Shown: in pieces, positions 41,986 through 51,385 of the stretch
Layout of the letters: the number at the start of each line of letters is the position of its first letter
How positions within the stretch are numbered: the first letter of the stretch is position 1
Source: Methanobacteriales archaeon HGW-Methanobacteriales-1
GTDB taxonomy: Archaea; Methanobacteriota; Methanobacteria; Methanobacteriales; Methanobacteriaceae
Assembly: GCA_002839705.1 (NCBI GenBank)
Contig: PGYO01000002.1
Location: 62,001-126,000, forward strand
Direction of reading: 5' to 3'
Length of the DNA stretch: 64,000 bases
Made by a program: the position numbers and the translations under genes
Notes under the pieces: generated by a model
What the model was told of the DNA's origin: nothing
The model's input: the letters and a program-made list of their open reading frames with translations, nothing else
The model's database searches: none

Positions 41986-42918
41986 ATGAGTGAATCAAAA
42001 CTAAGGCCCGCAGACCGAGTAGAAATTACAGTTCTGGTTGATAATTATATTGAGCTTTTTTTAGGTCAAAGTTCTCAAATAGATCGAAGGCCTGCATTTT
42101 CTACAGAAGATATTTGCATGGCAGAACACGGATTGGCCTGCATCATAAAAGTTTTTGAAGGTTCTGAGGAACATACCATACTCATGGATTTTGGAATATC
42201 AGATAAATCATTATTACACAATGCAAAGGCTTTAAATATTGATTTAGAAAAAATTGATGCAACTGTTTTAAGCCACGGACATTTTGATCACACTGGGGGA
42301 ATTTTTGAGTTTTTTAATCACTTTAAAGACACTCCACTTATAATCCATCCCGATGCTTTTTTAGAACGCCGTTTAAATAACCCTGCTTTAAGTCCGGTTG
42401 AAATACCTAAACTTGAAGAAGAATCATTAAAAGAAGCGGGAGCTGTAATTGTTAAATCAGAGGGCCCAACTTTAACTGCTTCTGATTTAGTTCTGGTTAC
42501 TGGCCAGGTGGAAAGGAAAACTTCCTTTGAAAAAGGTTTTCCATGGGCTGAGGCCAAAATTAATGGTGAATGGGTAGTAGATCCTATTAATGATGACCAG
42601 GGAATTGTCATCAATCTCAAACACAAAGGCCTGATTGTTATTAGTGGTTGTGCCCATGCAGGAATTATTAATACTGCAAAATATTCTCAAAAAATTGCCC
42701 AGAATGACAATGTTCATGCGGTTTTAGGTGGTTTCCATCTTACCGGGCCATTATTTGAATCAATAATTAAGCCTACTATTGATGAGATGAAAAAGATAAA
42801 TCCTGATTATGTGGTGCCCATGCACTGCACTGGATGGGATGCTATTAATCAATTCAAAGCAGAAATGTCGGATCAAGTTATTTTAAATACAGTAGGGACT
42901 ACTTATATTTTTGATTAA
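41986..42918 (+). CDS. MBL-fold metallohydrolase (COG1237 type)
   Basis: A metallo-beta-lactamase-fold hydrolase of 310 residues. The binuclear-zinc motif is LSHGHFDHTGGI at about residues 92-103, with later ligands in SGCAHAG (about 220) and the C-terminal PMHCTGWDA. The VEITVLVDNYIELFLG start is the COG1237 pattern. Relatives are often labelled as dihydropterin-RFAP synthase because of work on an M. jannaschii homologue, so a role in methanopterin synthesis is possible. The ATG at 41986 follows GGAGGCATTTA. Confidence 0.85.
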   Translation: MSESKLRPADRVEITVLVDNYIELFLGQSSQIDRRPAFSTEDICMAEHGLACIIKVFEGSEEHTILMDFGISDKSLLHNAKALNIDLEKIDATVLSHGHFDHTGGIFEFFNHFKDTPLIIHPDAFLERRLNNPALSPVEIPKLEEESLKEAGAVIVKSEGPTLTASDLVLVTGQVERKTSFEKGFPWAEAKINGEWVVDPINDDQGIVINLKHKGLIVISGCAHAGIINTAKYSQKIAQNDNVHAVLGGFHLTGPLFESIIKPTIDEMKKINPDYVVPMHCTGWDAINQFKAEMSDQVILNTVGTTYIFD

Positions 42919-43067
42919 TTTTTTAATTTACTAAAATCATAGCTAATTAAACTAAAAAATTATTTAATTAATATTCATCAATAAACAATTACTAAATATA
43001 AAAACCAAAGTCTATTTCATTAAAGATACATTATAATAAATTATTAATAATTCATTAGAGGCCTAAT

Positions 43068-44027
43068 ATGTTAACAACAGTCGTGGGAAGTTACCCTGCA
43101 CATCCTCAGCCACCTAAATCTTTTACAGAAAAACTATCAAAACTTGTTGGTAATTATGATGAATATAAACCAGCCATAGCTCTAGCAGTGTCCGATCAGA
43201 TAAAAGCTGGATTGGATTTAGTTTCTGATGGTCAGGTTAGAGGGGATATGATTGAAATTTTTGCCCGTGCTATTCCAGGAATGGTCATAGAGGACAATAC
43301 CTGTAAAATAAAAAACAAAATAAGCCCTCCCTTAAAGTCTATTGGTGCTGAAGACCTTAAATTGGCCATTAAAATCATGGAAAATACATTAGCTGAAATG
43401 AATCGTCCTGAAAAAGATTTGGCCCAAAAAGGAGTTAAAGGTATAATAACTGGCCCTACGACCATGGTTTATTCTTCACGATTGGATGGATTTTATAGCA
43501 TTGAAAAAAAAGATAAGGCTATTCTTGACATGGCCCAGGCCCTTAAAAAAGAAGCTAAATATCTGGAAGATGCTGGTGCGTCTTTAATTCAGTTAGACGA
43601 GCCTTTTATTTCCACAGGAATGGTTAATGTGGCCACAGCCCGTAAAGCGGTGGAAATAATCTCTAAAAATTTAAAAGTTCCTGTTGCTATGCATGTTTGT
43701 GGGAACGTGGAACAGGTATTTGATAAAATTTTGAAATTTAAAGTGGACATTATTGACTGTGAATTTGCAGGAATTGATAAAAATATTTCAGTTTTAGAGA
43801 ATCAAAGCAGTTTGCATGGCAAAAAAATCGGATTTGGAAGTGTAGATACCAAAAAAGAATCCATAGAAACCGTGGAAGAGATAAAAGAATTAATTAAAAA
43901 GGGAATGGATGTCATTGGCCCTGAAAATATGTTGGTAGATCCAGATTGTGGAATGAGGATGTTGCCTCATGAATCTGCCTTTTCTAAATTGAAAAATATG
44001 GTAGAAGCGACTAAAAGTTTATCATAG
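43068..44027 (+). CDS. metE: Archaeal methionine synthase (MetE-like, cobalamin methyl donor)
   Basis: Short archaeal MetE-type enzyme of 319 residues that methylates homocysteine, probably from a methylcobalamin corrinoid protein and not from folate. It matches only the C-terminal half of bacterial MetE. It opens TTVVGSYPAHPQPP; the zinc ligands are in MHVCGN, the glutamate of CEFAG and DPDCGMRMLP. GAGGCCTA precedes the ATG at 43068. It sits upstream of thyA and mch, with an acyltransferase gene between. Confidence 0.88.
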   Translation: MLTTVVGSYPAHPQPPKSFTEKLSKLVGNYDEYKPAIALAVSDQIKAGLDLVSDGQVRGDMIEIFARAIPGMVIEDNTCKIKNKISPPLKSIGAEDLKLAIKIMENTLAEMNRPEKDLAQKGVKGIITGPTTMVYSSRLDGFYSIEKKDKAILDMAQALKKEAKYLEDAGASLIQLDEPFISTGMVNVATARKAVEIISKNLKVPVAMHVCGNVEQVFDKILKFKVDIIDCEFAGIDKNISVLENQSSLHGKKIGFGSVDTKKESIETVEEIKELIKKGMDVIGPENMLVDPDCGMRMLPHESAFSKLKNMVEATKSLS

Positions 44028-44101
44028 GGTTTCTTAAAGAGTAAAATGTGTTCATTATCTATCATATATGAAATGTTCTTTATTTATTGGGAGAATTATA
44101 C

Positions 44102-45208
44102 ATGAGAAAATATTACCTTGATAATCTACGTTGGCTTATAATTTTGATTTTATTCCCATATCACGTATTAATCATATACAGTGGTATTGGATCCTATTAT
44201 TTCCATGTTGCCAACTCAGCTGTTGCCAATGCTTTCATTCTAACTTTTGCACCTTGGTTTATGCAATTACTCTTTGCCATTGCAGGAATCGCCACTTATT
44301 ACTCATTAAAAAAGAGAGATGCAAAGGAGTATCTGAGTGAAAGAGTGTCAAAACTCCTTCTTCCAACAGTGGCGGGTGTTATTTTGGTCATACCCCTAAG
44401 TATCTATTTTGGCTATCTTTACAGTGGTTACACTGGAAGCTTCCTGAGCCTGTGGATGGATCTATTTACCAATGGGCTATATTACCTAAAGATTGGACTA
44501 CTTGTAGGTCCATTATGGTTCCTGTTATATCTTTTTATAATATCTCTGATTGCACTCCCCCTTATCATGAAATATAAAAATGGAAAATGGAGAATCCCTA
44601 TAGAAAAGGTAACAATACCAAAATTGTTATTAATGATAATTCCACTGACCATTGGAAGTTTTTTCCTGAACTTATATCCTGAAAAAAGCTTATTACAGTT
44701 CTTTTTACTGTTTATTTTCGGTTACTTCGTACTGTCTGATGATAGCATCCAAGAAAAATTGGAGGATAAAAGATGGCCGCTTTTCATCTCATTTATGGCT
44801 TTAATTATTATATATCTAGTGATGACTGTGCCTAGTATAGGTTCTGCAGTAAACACTGCTAGTGCCTCCACCTTCACAGTTGCCTCCCTTTTGTCCATGT
44901 TTTTAGTAAAATTATATGTAAATACTATTATGTGGCTTGGAGTTCTGGGTATAATGGGGATGGGTAAACATTATCTGGAATTTAAAAACTCAAAAACACT
45001 GTATCTTTCGGCTGTATCCTTTCCTATATACATATTCCATATAACCTGGATCAATATGTTTGCATATTACCTCATAAACTGGATACCCAACCAGATGGTC
45101 TTACAAGTAATCCTCACTATGGGTCTTAGTTTTATATTTACCATAGCAACCATTGAAGTGATTAGAAGAATCAAAGGAATCAGATTCCTTTTTGGAATCA
45201 GGGGTTGA
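44102..45208 (+). CDS. Acyltransferase-3 family membrane protein
   Basis: A polytopic membrane O-acyltransferase of about 368 residues with ten hydrophobic helices. The family start is clear (RKYYLDNLRWLIILILFPYHVLII), with the conserved histidine in FPYHV. LLFAIAGIATYYSL and FYI-like late helices (FPIYIFHITW) follow. It would acylate a glycan or lipid in the envelope; substrate unknown. I chose the ATG at 44102 with GGGAGAAT upstream; a TTG at 44087 is less likely. Confidence 0.85.
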   Translation: MRKYYLDNLRWLIILILFPYHVLIIYSGIGSYYFHVANSAVANAFILTFAPWFMQLLFAIAGIATYYSLKKRDAKEYLSERVSKLLLPTVAGVILVIPLSIYFGYLYSGYTGSFLSLWMDLFTNGLYYLKIGLLVGPLWFLLYLFIISLIALPLIMKYKNGKWRIPIEKVTIPKLLLMIIPLTIGSFFLNLYPEKSLLQFFLLFIFGYFVLSDDSIQEKLEDKRWPLFISFMALIIIYLVMTVPSIGSAVNTASASTFTVASLLSMFLVKLYVNTIMWLGVLGIMGMGKHYLEFKNSKTLYLSAVSFPIYIFHITWINMFAYYLINWIPNQMVLQVILTMGLSFIFTIATIEVIRRIKGIRFLFGIRG

Positions 45209-45356
45209 AGATTAAAATTGTCAAACCAAACCGAAAAATTTAGGTTTTTAAATTTTCTATATTTTTAAGAATAAATTTGCAATATTTATATAACTCTCAG
45301 TGAAAATATTATTGATAATTTTTTAGGATAATTTGATTTAATTAGGAGGCGAACTA

Positions 45357-46037
45357 ATGGCTACTTTAATTGAAGTTTCAGAGATTGCAGAGGGCTGGGA
45401 AAAACTGGTCAAGAAAATTATGAAAGAAGGGGCCGAAATTAGGGATGAGCGAGGCTCTCTCACTAAAGAACTTTTAAATGTCATGGTTTCCATTAAAAAT
45501 CCATTGGGAAAGGCACAATCAAATAATTTTTATCTTAATAACTTAACTGATAAATTAGCAAGTATAAAAGATATAAGGGTTCCTGAAGGCTATTTCTGGC
45601 GAGGAGAAAAGTTAGAAACTTATTCTGAACAGTTTATTAGTGCTGACCTCCAGGGATTTATATATACCTATGGAAATCGTCTCAGAGCACATTTTAATGA
45701 TGTTGATCAAATTCAAGAAGCAATAGATCGCTTAAAAAATTGTCAAGAATCAAGAAGGGCCATTTCAGTTACCTGGGACCCTAATATGGATACTAAAAGC
45801 GATGAAGTACCCTGCATGATTTTGGTGGACTTTAAAATCCGAGATAATAAACTTCAAACCACGGCTTTATGGAGATCCCATGATATTTATGGGGCCTGGT
45901 TCCCTAATGCTGTCGGATTGACCTATCTGGCCCAGTATGTTGCTGGGGAAGTGGGACTGGATTTAGGTTCGGTTACTATTCATTCCATTAGTGCCCATAT
46001 CTATGAAGTTAACTTCAATGAGGCCCATAATTATTAA
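45357..46037 (+). CDS. thyA: Archaeal thymidylate synthase
   Basis: Methylates dUMP to dTMP, in methanogens presumably with a methanopterin carrier. It is the short archaeal ThyA of 226 residues. The nucleophile cysteine is in VPCMILVDF and the nucleotide-binding ALWRSHDIYGAWFPN motif follows; YGNRLR is also conserved. GGAGGCGAACTA precedes the ATG at 45357. mch lies directly downstream, which fits the shared C1 carrier. Confidence 0.92.
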   Translation: MATLIEVSEIAEGWEKLVKKIMKEGAEIRDERGSLTKELLNVMVSIKNPLGKAQSNNFYLNNLTDKLASIKDIRVPEGYFWRGEKLETYSEQFISADLQGFIYTYGNRLRAHFNDVDQIQEAIDRLKNCQESRRAISVTWDPNMDTKSDEVPCMILVDFKIRDNKLQTTALWRSHDIYGAWFPNAVGLTYLAQYVAGEVGLDLGSVTIHSISAHIYEVNFNEAHNY

Positions 46038-46208
46038 GTGTACAAATTAAATTATCTAAAATAAATTTTTAAACATTATTCTTCATTTTCTATTTTTTAA
46101 AACAATTATTTTTAATAAAATCAAATAGTAAACTAATTAAGATTAAAATTCCTAAAATCATGATGATAAAATAATGTTTATTCAAAATTCTTATTGAGGT
46201 GAATTTAG

Positions 46209-47171
46209 ATGGTTAGTGTTAATTTAGAAGCAAAAAAAACCGTAGATGAAATGATTGCAAAAGCTGACTCGCTTAATATTAAAGTAGAAAAATTGGACAA
46301 TGGTTCTACTGTAATTGACTGTGGAGTGAATGTATCTGGAAGTTTAAAGGCAGGAGAATTATACACCAAGGTATGTCTTGGAGGACTGGCCGAAGTGGGA
46401 ATATCTATTCCTGGAGACTTATCAGAAAGCTTTGCCTTACCATCTGTTAAAATTAAAACCAATTCCCCAGCTATTTCCACTTTAGGAGCACAAAAAGCTG
46501 GATGGTCTGTAAGTGTAGGAGACTTCTTTGCCTTAGGTTCTGGACCTGCTCGTGCTTTAGCTAAAAAACCAGCGGAAACTTATAAAGAAATTGGATATGA
46601 AGACGACGCCGATATAGGTATTTTAACCTTAGAAGCAGACAAGCTCCCTGGAACTGATGTTACTGATAAAATTGCTGAAGATTGCGGTATATCCTCAGAA
46701 AACGTCTTTGTCCTGGTAGCCCCTACTTCTTCTCTGGTTGGATCCATTCAAATTGCAGGAAGAGTTGTAGAAAACGGTACCTACAAAATGCTGGAAGCAC
46801 TTCACTTTGATGTCACTAAAGTGAAATTCGCTGCAGGTATTGCTCCTATTGCACCAGTTGACCCGGACGGCCTTAAAGCTATGGGAAAAACCAACGATGC
46901 TGTTTTATTCGGTGGAAGAACTTACTACTACATTGAATCTGAAGAAGGCGACGATATTAAAGCACTAGCTGAACAATTACCATCCTCTGCATCTGAAGGA
47001 TACGGAAAGCCATTCTATGACATATTCAAAGAAGCTGAATACGATTTCTACAAAATAGACAAAGGCATGTTTGCCCCGGCTGAAGTGGTTATTAACGACC
47101 TGCGGACTGGAGAACTATTTAGAGCAGGATCTGTTAATGTAGATCTTCTAAAGAAGTCCTTTGGATTATAA
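46209..47171 (+). CDS. mch: Methenyltetrahydromethanopterin cyclohydrolase
   Basis: Third enzyme of CO2 reduction to methane: it dehydrates formyl-H4MPT to methenyl-H4MPT, and is an abundant cytosolic enzyme. It is 320 residues, the family length. Conserved runs include VSVNLEAKKTVDEMI at the start, AGELYTKVCLGGLAEVG, KAGWSVSVGDFFALGSGPAR and the C-terminal DKGMFAPAEVVINDLRTGE. GAGGTGAATTTAG precedes the ATG at 46209. Confidence 0.97.
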   Translation: MVSVNLEAKKTVDEMIAKADSLNIKVEKLDNGSTVIDCGVNVSGSLKAGELYTKVCLGGLAEVGISIPGDLSESFALPSVKIKTNSPAISTLGAQKAGWSVSVGDFFALGSGPARALAKKPAETYKEIGYEDDADIGILTLEADKLPGTDVTDKIAEDCGISSENVFVLVAPTSSLVGSIQIAGRVVENGTYKMLEALHFDVTKVKFAAGIAPIAPVDPDGLKAMGKTNDAVLFGGRTYYYIESEEGDDIKALAEQLPSSASEGYGKPFYDIFKEAEYDFYKIDKGMFAPAEVVINDLRTGELFRAGSVNVDLLKKSFGL

Positions 47172-47366
47172 TTTGATATATCATTAATAAATTTAAAATA
47201 AATTTTAAATTAGTTTATTTTAAATTTTAATTCTTTTATTATCTTAGTTTTTAATTTTCCGGATTTTGTATAATTTTTTTAAAAATAAAAGTAAAATATA
47301 TTAAATTATTTTAGTTCAAAATAAAAGAAATAAAAAAAGAATTTTATTTAATAGTTTTATCTATTT

Positions 47367-48085
47367 TTAATGCACTAAATGATTTATTTTACCTACACCA
47401 TTGATTTGTTTTGTTATCTGAGGATTTCCAAAGTAATTTACTTGTCCTGCCCCGCTTATTATAGCATTTAACGTTTTAGTAGCATTTACCGTGGCTTTTC
47501 CTGCCCCGTTTATAGTAATTGTTGTACTTTGACTTAATAAAGTGGAGCATTAAATTCACCGGCCCCATTTATTGTTATGGTCTGTGTATCTACTTTTCCA
47601 CCTGCATTAAGTTTCCCAGCGCCAGAAATAGTTAAAACTAATGTATTTATATTAACATTTGTTAAATTACCCTCTGCCGCTCCATTCACAAATAAATTTA
47701 AGTTATCAGTGCTTATATTATCCGCACTTAATTTTCCAGCCCCTGAAATATCTATAGAACTTATATTTTTAACAGTTAAGTGGAATTTCACGGGTTTAGT
47801 TGGTGTTGGGGTACTTGCATTGTCATAAGAAATTTGAAGCCTGTTATCTTTAACTGTGGTTTTTATATGTGGAATTACATTGTCTTCTGCTTCTATAGTC
47901 AATGATTCTGTGTTTCCCTGGGTTATTATTAGTGTGCCGATACCATCAAGTGCAACTTGATTAAATCCACTTACTTTTGGTGTTTCATTAATCACATTTC
48001 CAGATCCGGTTCCTCCACTCCCAATACAACCTGATGCCGCAACTACTACTCCTAAAATAAAAATCAAAAACAGATATTTTTTCAA
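47367..48085 (-). pseudogene. GIN-domain (DUF2807) lipoprotein, frameshifted
   Basis: The open part (47534-48085) encodes 183 residues: a lipoprotein signal with a lipobox-like VAASGC near residue 20, then the repetitive beta-helix GIN domain with ISGAGKLxA and INGAGEFNA repeats. The frame stops at 47534-47536. The same repeat pattern goes on in the next frame (TITINGAGKATVNAT, AIISGAGQVNY, GNPQITKQINGVG) and stops naturally at 47367-47369. One missing base near 47547 would restore the full protein of about 239 residues. Likely an extracellular anchored beta-helix protein. Confidence 0.75.
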
Positions 48086-48286
48086 ATAATCCCTCCCCTT
48101 TTTGGATTTATTTACCTATATTTATTCAAGTAATAACAATTAAATTTTTAGACGTGAATTTATGGGCATAGATAATTCCCTAGAATACAAAAGAGTAATT
48201 GATTAAAAAATAAAAATAATTTAATTAGAAAATACTAACTTTAGAAATAAATTAGAAAATTATTAAATCTAAAATAGAGGCATTTG

Positions 48287-48697
48287 ATGAAAATTATCAC
48301 TGATGAAATTGATATTGAAACTTCTAAAAGGCTGGAGATAATAGATATAAGTTTTAAAATTGCTGAAATTGTTAAATCATGTGGAATAAAAAATGGATTG
48401 CTCAATATATTCACCAGACATTCCACATCGGCCATTGTCATTAATGAAAATGAGCCTAGGTTAATTAAAGACTTTGAAAATATTTTAATGAAAATCGTAC
48501 CTGAAAATGAGACTTATGGTCACAATACTATCGATAATAATGCGGCGGCCCATCTGCGATCATTTTTACTGGGTGGCAGTCAGTCCATACCATTGAATAA
48601 TGGCCAGCTAGATTTAGGGACATGGCAAAGTATCTTTTTTGTAGAATTAGATGGTCCCAGAAACAGAAAAGTTAAAATTACAATCATGGGCCAGTAA
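48287..48697 (+). CDS. YjbQ / UPF0047 family protein
   Basis: A 136-residue protein of the UPF0047 (YjbQ) family, linked in bacteria to a low thiamine-phosphate synthase activity. The conserved motifs are present: FTRHSTSAIVINENEP (about 44-59), YGHNTIDNNAAAHLRSFLLG and LGTWQSIFFVELDGPRNR. I chose the ATG at 48287 behind AGAGGCATT; a TTG at 48284 adjoins it. It is a single gene converging with pheT. Confidence 0.9.
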   Translation: MKIITDEIDIETSKRLEIIDISFKIAEIVKSCGIKNGLLNIFTRHSTSAIVINENEPRLIKDFENILMKIVPENETYGHNTIDNNAAAHLRSFLLGGSQSIPLNNGQLDLGTWQSIFFVELDGPRNRKVKITIMGQ

Positions 48698-48783
48698 TAT
48701 ATTAAATGATTTATTATTCAATTCTTTCAATTAAAAAAATAAATAAAATAATTAATAAATAGATAATTCATTTCAATGAATAT

Positions 48784-50445
48784 CTACTTTCCAACTAATT
48801 GTAGCTCAAAGGCCACAATTGGATATTCCATATTGAAATTGGTTATGACTTCGGGGTGTATTTCTCCAAAGAAACCTTCAATACTATTTTTTCCATCAAC
48901 ATGCCCACCATTCACTTTAGCACAGCGGCCATTTATAAAAGAAGGGTGGTCAAAGGGTTCTATATTTAAAGTGTAGCCAGTATTTTCTAAAAATGAGGCC
49001 ACGGTAGATTTTATTTCAGTGAAATTAGCATGGGAATGAATTATGGCACCAGCTATTTTTTTGTTGACTTTGGTGCAGGTTTCAGCTCCTTCATCAATAT
49101 AGATAACATCACCAATTTCAAATATTCTCTGTGGCAGTTCTTCGTGCTTATTATCTTCTAAAAACTCCATTAATCCATTTAAAAGACTTTTACGAATCAT
49201 GGTCCGGTCCTGGGAAATAGGTTGTGAAACTTCCACCCTTTCGTCCTCTTCCAACCTCAAATTATGATAATGTTTTTCTTCACTGGTCAACATTAAGCTC
49301 ATAATTTCCTGGAAGCCCAGGCCCACCATAACTTCTCTTAAGAGATTGTCTGAGGTGTACCACTTATTTTCATTAGCTATAGTGGCAATATCAGGTAAAT
49401 ATGATTCAATATTATTGAAACAATATTCCACTGCCACATTTTCAATTAAATCTGCTTCATGGAGGATATCAACCCGGTAAGCTGGAATAGTAACTATTAA
49501 TTCGTCTTCTGAAATTATTTCAGCGTCCATTCTGGCTTTAGCAATTAGATCTTTAATTTTATCAGCATCCAGATCCAGGCCACTGTATTGACATGTTTTG
49601 ACCACTCCTAAAGTCTTGGTCTTTGGTGTAAAATCTGGAGTAATAACCGTTCGATCAGGATAGACAATTTGCAGTGATTCTATTTCACCACCTACTTCTC
49701 CAAAGGAAGCACAGATAATGTTTAAGGCATAGTCCACTGCCTTTTGATCAGTTCCAGTCACATCAACCAGAACATTTTCTGTCTCTTCGGTTAGTTTAGT
49801 AAGCTCACCATTAATTATAGGTGGCATGGACAGGACATTGTTATCTTTATCTGTAATAACGGGATATGCTTCAAATTTTTCCATTAAATGGGCGTATTTC
49901 ACACCTTTAGGATGTTCCTGAAGCACTTCTAAGGGAGTCATTTCGGATATGGACTCCAGGGGGGTGAAACAGATTTCATCGCCTTTCATGGCATTATAAT
50001 AGAATGGGCCTTCAATAACATCTAAATTATGGATTCCAATGGCTACTTTTTTCCTATCTCTACCAATTACCCAGTGAAGATCTTCCTGGAATTCCATGAT
50101 TTGTTTTAGCTTTTTTTCATCCATTTTAATGTTTTTTATGAGGGCAAAACTGATATATGGGCGAATATTAGTTATTTTCTCATCCACAAAAACTTCAAGA
50201 CCTGAATCTTTTACTGGATAAATGGGCATTCCTTTTTCTATGCCTAAAAATCCCTTTAAACTCCGGGCCACTCCTTCTACAGATAATTGGTCTGGTCGGT
50301 TGGGAAAGAATTCTACTTTAATGCTTTCGTCATCAAAGTCTTCAATATCGCTTCCCATCATGGGTAAAATGTCAATAAGTTTTTCTTTGCTTATTTCAAT
50401 GCCTAAATCTTCTAAATCTTTATAATCAAATGTTATAACTGGCAT
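48784..50445 (-). CDS. pheT: Phenylalanyl-tRNA synthetase beta subunit
   Basis: Beta chain of the alpha2beta2 enzyme that charges tRNA-Phe, 553 residues as in archaea and eukaryotes (no N-terminal tRNA-binding domain of the bacterial type). It starts [27 protein letters not shown]. The B3/B4 editing domain lies at about residues 90-270, and the B5 domain and catalytic-like core follow with [16 protein letters not shown] and [23 protein letters not shown] precedes the ATG at 50445. pheS is not in the window. Confidence 0.93.
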   Translation of the reverse strand: MPVITFDYKDLEDLGIEISKEKLIDILPMMGSDIEDFDDESIKVEFFPNRPDQLSVEGVARSLKGFLGIEKGMPIYPVKDSGLEVFVDEKITNIRPYISFALIKNIKMDEKKLKQIMEFQEDLHWVIGRDRKKVAIGIHNLDVIEGPFYYNAMKGDEICFTPLESISEMTPLEVLQEHPKGVKYAHLMEKFEAYPVITDKDNNVLSMPPIINGELTKLTEETENVLVDVTGTDQKAVDYALNIICASFGEVGGEIESLQIVYPDRTVITPDFTPKTKTLGVVKTCQYSGLDLDADKIKDLIAKARMDAEIISEDELIVTIPAYRVDILHEADLIENVAVEYCFNNIESYLPDIATIANENKWYTSDNLLREVMVGLGFQEIMSLMLTSEEKHYHNLRLEEDERVEVSQPISQDRTMIRKSLLNGLMEFLEDNKHEELPQRIFEIGDVIYIDEGAETCTKVNKKIAGAIIHSHANFTEIKSTVASFLENTGYTLNIEPFDHPSFINGRCAKVNGGHVDGKNSIEGFFGEIHPEVITNFNMEYPIVAFELQLVGK

Positions 50446-50515
50446 TTAATTTCTCCTAATATGATTATTTAATAAAATTTTAATGAAATAAATTTTAATG
50501 ATTAAAATAATTTGA

Positions 50516-50893
50516 CTACATTCCGGATAATATCATTATAAAGAATAGGGACTCTATAGTGAAGTGCAATGCGCGGTGATAAAGCCAACCATAATCGGTT
50601 CCCACCAATTCATGATAAATATCAATTACCATGTGGATTAAGGCCCCTAATACTCCTATTTCAAAGGAAAACAACCCTAGAGGAATGAAAAATATCACAG
50701 AAAGCACAATAAAATGGAAAACGGCCTCCATGCTCTCATGAACTAGCCACATTCGAATATTAGATGAAACGGTTTTTCTTATAATTCCCGCGAAAAGAAC
50801 GTAAAAATCAAAGAACAATTTCCAAAACACACGGCTATGGATCTCATCACTGATGGCCAGGACAACTGCTATATAAAACCACAATAATTCCAT
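50516..50893 (-). CDS. Small His-rich membrane protein, unknown
   Basis: I do not recognise this 125-residue protein. It has an N-terminal hydrophobic segment (residues 3-15) and at least two or three further helices. Several histidines and glutamates lie near or in the membrane: [10 protein letters not shown] (about 51-60), [12 protein letters not shown] and [11 protein letters not shown]. That pattern resembles membrane-bound metal-dependent hydrolases, which is inference. GGTGAA precedes the ATG at 50893. It is convergent with nothing and shares its strand with pheT. Confidence 0.65.
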   Translation of the reverse strand: MELLWFYIAVVLAISDEIHSRVFWKLFFDFYVLFAGIIRKTVSSNIRMWLVHESMEAVFHFIVLSVIFFIPLGLFSFEIGVLGALIHMVIDIYHELVGTDYGWLYHRALHFTIESLFFIMILSGM

Positions 50894-51385
50894 TATTTTT
50901 CACCACAGACATCTAGTAAATATTTCTTCAATTTGAGAACATCAATAAAACAGTTTAAAACAGTTGATTGTTACTTTGCATTTGATATTATATCATTTAC
51001 TTATTTAGGATTTAACTTTAGAATTTTAACTAGTTTCTACTAACTTTGGTTTAATAATTATTTTAATGGGCTCTACTTAAATATAATTTTAATGTATATT
51101 TTATTTTATTTAAATAAAATTTTTGTAAACCTATAAAACAAGTATTTAGATCATGTTTTGTAAACATTGATATTATAAAATTAGATATTATATAATGTAA
51201 GTTAGAATAACAATAAATTAGATTTATGTTAATTGCAATTCTATATTATTAATTGAAATTCAGATATTAAAATTCAAATATTTTATTAAATGGCTTATAA
51301 ATTAAAGAGATTATAGTATTAAGATATCAATTTAAAATTAATTTAAAAATATTATTATTCAAAATACCTCAGGAGAGAGAGGAAA
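50894..51385. other. AT-rich divergent spacer before valS
   Basis: 492 bases between the divergent small membrane protein gene and valS. AGGAGAGAGAGG at 51370-51381 is the valS ribosome-binding site. Several AT-only stretches could be TATA boxes, but none is distinct. I see no T-box or other leader structure. Confidence 0.4.

Noticed and set aside
46209-47171. Formyltransferase (Ftr)
   Set aside because: VSVNLEAKKTVDEMI and KAGWSVSVGDFFALGSGPAR are cyclohydrolase (Mch) sequences.
50894-51385. T-box or riboswitch in the long valS leader
   Set aside because: No conserved stem or T-box-like sequence seen, and T-boxes are not known from archaea.
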